From Fibrobacterota bacterium (GTDB lineage Bacteria; Fibrobacterota; Chitinivibrionia; Chitinivibrionales; FEN-1185): DNA of 64,000 nucleotides. The stretch lies in the NCBI GenBank assembly GCA_003165595.1, contig PLWQ01000004.1:8178-72177 (forward strand), written 5' to 3'. The translations under genes were made by a program, and so were the position numbers. The notes under the pieces were generated by a model. That model made no database searches. It was not told the origin of the DNA and saw only the letters and a list, made by a program, of their open reading frames with translations. Below, piece by piece: positions 62,134 through 64,000 of the stretch (position 1 is the first letter of the stretch; each line of letters opens with the position of its first letter).

Positions 62134-63414
62134 ATGGAATCATCCTCCCAAATCTCCCAACGCCTCTTTTCCCGCACCACGCACGGCATCAAGCTCGGCC
62201 TGGAGCGGATGCGCGCCGCGGCCGACAGGCTGGGAAATCCCCAGCGCGAGTATCTTTCGTTCCACGTCGCCGGCACCAACGGCAAGGGTTCGGTATGCGC
62301 ATACCTGGAATCGTGCCTGCGAGGCATGGGGTTTCCCACCGGGCTGTTCATGTCCCCGCACATTGTTGACTTTGAGGAACGCTTCATCGTAAACGGCAGG
62401 CCGGTAACAAGCGATGCATGGGTGGCGGTGTATCGCGATCTCGAAACAACCATCGAAGAACTTGGCCTCACGTTTTTCGAAGCCGCCACGCTCATCGCTT
62501 TCGAGCTTTTCAAGCGCGAGAAGGTCCGGTGGGCCGTTTTCGAAACCGGCATGGGCGGCCGCCTTGACGCAACCAACATCCTCGCGCCCGGGGTGAGCGT
62601 TATCACGCGGCTGGCCATGGATCACCGGGAATTCCTCGGCAACGATCTTGCGTCCATAGCCCGGGAGAAACTCGGGATTGTCAAGCGGGGCGTCCCGCTC
62701 GTGATGGCCGAACCCGACGACCCTGCGATTCGCGAGCTCGCGACCGAATGGTGCTTGCGCAGCGGGAGCACGTGCGAGTTTGTGTCGCCCGGAATGGTGC
62801 AGGAAACCGGGCGCGCCGGCGGAGCGCCGTGGTTTAGGTATCACGATCAGCGGTTCGGCCTCCCGCTTGCGGGCGGGTATCAGGTTCAGAATGCGCTCGC
62901 TGCGGTGCGTGCGCTTGCAGCGGCAGGATTCGGGGACTTTGCCCTTGTCGCCGAAGGAATTCGCCGGACGCACTTGCCCGGCCGCTTCCAGGTTGCATCC
63001 ATCAAGGGCACAACCGTGATCTTCGACGTGGGCCACAATCCGGACGCGGCAGCCTCTTTTGCGGACACGTTCGCTGCTTTGTATCCCGGGGAGAAGGCGT
63101 GTATCGTCACCGGCATCATGAAGGACAAGGACGCCTCCGGCGTGCTTGAGCGCTATTGCGGCGTTGCATCGCGGATCATTCTCACAAGACCCGGGGTGGA
63201 GCGAAGCGCAACGACCGCGGATTTGCGGACAAAGATCCCCGCGGGTTTTGCTGGCAGGGTTGAGGAAATCCGATCCGTGGCAGAGGCGGTAGAGGTTGCG
63301 CTTGCTTCATGCGAAGAAAAGGTTTGCGTGGTGGGATCGTTTTACACGGTTGGTGAGGGAATGAAAGCGCTGGGGGTAGCGCCGTACGGGCAGGCCCGAT
63401 CGGTTCAACCTTAG
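62134..63414 (+). CDS. folC: Bifunctional folylpolyglutamate/dihydrofolate synthase
   Basis: FolC adds glutamate to dihydropteroate and folates. The 426-residue Mur-ligase-like protein has HVAGTNGKGSVCAYLES (P-loop), a TGMGGRLDATN segment, SVITRLAMDHREFLG, and the C-terminal FDVGHNPDAAASF. No ribosome binding site is clear ahead of ATG 62134. The gene is the last plus-strand gene in the window. Confidence 0.93.
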   Translation: MESSSQISQRLFSRTTHGIKLGLERMRAAADRLGNPQREYLSFHVAGTNGKGSVCAYLESCLRGMGFPTGLFMSPHIVDFEERFIVNGRPVTSDAWVAVYRDLETTIEELGLTFFEAATLIAFELFKREKVRWAVFETGMGGRLDATNILAPGVSVITRLAMDHREFLGNDLASIAREKLGIVKRGVPLVMAEPDDPAIRELATEWCLRSGSTCEFVSPGMVQETGRAGGAPWFRYHDQRFGLPLAGGYQVQNALAAVRALAAAGFGDFALVAEGIRRTHLPGRFQVASIKGTTVIFDVGHNPDAAASFADTFAALYPGEKACIVTGIMKDKDASGVLERYCGVASRIILTRPGVERSATTADLRTKIPAGFAGRVEEIRSVAEAVEVALASCEEKVCVVGSFYTVGEGMKALGVAPYGQARSVQP

Positions 63415-63423
63415 CTCACGGCG

Positions 63424-63440
63424 CGCCGGGCGGCCCGGCG
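63424..63440. terminator. GC-rich hairpin between convergent genes
   Basis: CGCCGGG and CCCGGCG pair perfectly around CGG in the 26-base gap between convergent folC and the downstream minus-strand gene. It lacks a T-run, so it may be a pause site rather than a full terminator. Confidence 0.5.
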
Positions 63441-63962
63441 TCAACGCTTGCGAGATGCCGCAGGCCTGAGCCCGGTCAGCCAGTTGTCGTTGACAAGCGC
63501 AAGAACCGTCACGCATCCGTTTGCGTATACCCGGTCGCCGATGTAGCTTCCTCCGGTAAGGGTATGAGCTCCCTCGGCGAGGCAATCCCTGCACAACGCT
63601 CGGGCGGTATCCGGAAACGGAATTGGCCTGCCGTCCCGTTCTATCCAGACATAGGCTATTCGTTCGTTTGATTTCGTTGTAAACGGACTCGATCTCGCGA
63701 ACACAAAGATATACCTCTTGTTCGGCTTATCGATGATCCTCTCGACAAATACTTCGGACTTGAAAACGGTAACATTGTCGCAATAGACAAATGGTTTAAT
63801 GCCTTTGCCTTCCAGGGAATCCGGCAAAGACAACAAATAGACTTTGATCCGTTTTTCAGAAATAAAACCGCACGTTCCGTCTTCCGGACAATTCAGGGCA
63901 AAGGAATATGCCATGCAAAGAAGAATGGGGAAGAGGAACCTGGCTTGTCTGGTTGGGTTCAT
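63441..63962 (-). CDS. Secreted hypothetical protein, 173 residues
   Basis: A signal peptide (MNPTRQARFLFPILLCMAYSFAL) precedes a mature part with paired Cys (CPEDGTC near residue 25, CRDC near 124). Beta strands such as IKVYLLSLPDSLEG and KRYIFVFARSSPFTTKS are visible. No family is recognised. It is probably periplasmic or exported. Confidence 0.7.
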   Translation of the reverse strand: MNPTRQARFLFPILLCMAYSFALNCPEDGTCGFISEKRIKVYLLSLPDSLEGKGIKPFVYCDNVTVFKSEVFVERIIDKPNKRYIFVFARSSPFTTKSNERIAYVWIERDGRPIPFPDTARALCRDCLAEGAHTLTGGSYIGDRVYANGCVTVLALVNDNWLTGLRPAASRKR

Positions 63963-64000
63963 GGATGAGACCTTGCTCTAGTACCGTGTAACGGTATAAT

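Overview
The window looks like a chromosomal segment of a Fibrobacterota (Fibrobacter/Chitinispirillia-like) bacterium, probably from a metagenome-derived or environmental genome. This is inference. It rests on a TIGR02147-family regulator (a family expanded in Fibrobacter) overlapping a lipoprotein gene, a GH9 cellulase and other secreted proteins ending in Por/T9SS-like sorting domains, several lipoproteins, and an overall GC-rich composition with one clearly AT-rich island.

Layout. 1-7952: housekeeping block with a PPK2-family polyphosphate kinase (partial), tRNA-Leu(CAG), mutL, a double-STAS protein, mtaB, two tandem HDOD proteins, ftsY and a mini zinc-ribbon gene. 7976-21680: AT-rich accessory (defence) island on the minus strand. 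It holds a truncated DUF1016/YhcG gene, then a tightly packed operon of a HEPN-like protein, hsdM, an HI0074/HepT-like HEPN protein, a nucleotidyltransferase(MNT)-HsdS fusion, a 34-codon mini-ORF, hsdR and a reverse transcriptase. A second two-gene cassette follows (an unrecognised protein plus a UvrD-like helicase). Three diverged copies of a roughly 160-275 bp non-coding repeat bracket these cassettes. 21955-25170: low-complexity repeats, a degenerate histidine-kinase ATPase domain, a run of small Cys-rich proteins and a MarR regulator with two matching operator palindromes, then a CbpA-type DnaJ. 25501-31439: hybrid histidine kinase, ftsH, an aminotransferase and a secreted LRR protein. 31562-31876: decayed remains of a nucleotidyltransferase toxin-antitoxin-like pair.

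32027-44279: envelope and polysaccharide region with TIGR02147 regulator plus lipoprotein, a second lipoprotein, a heme-motif PD40 lipoprotein with its polytopic DUF6057-like partner, a GH64-like beta-glucanase, a GH9 cellulase, and a REP-associated transposase carrying REP-like palindromes in its own coding sequence. 44253-52279: a minus-strand operon for a six-subunit group-4-hydrogenase-related membrane complex whose large subunit lacks the NiFe cysteines (Ehr-like), headed by an HTH-EIIA regulator. 52547-63962: a secreted protein, an EamA exporter, an AcuC-like deacetylase facing an ADP-forming acyl-CoA synthetase and a CoA-transferase-GNAT fusion, MarC, an inverted-repeat pair flanking a structured intergenic stretch and a HAD phosphatase, folC, and a secreted hypothetical protein.

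The strongest candidate for something undescribed is the 9242-17414 operon. It links type I restriction-modification, a HEPN/MNT toxin-antitoxin pair (with the antitoxin domain fused to the specificity subunit), a second HEPN-like protein and a reverse transcriptase in one transcription unit bounded by related repeats. No CRISPR array, integrase or phage structural gene was seen.
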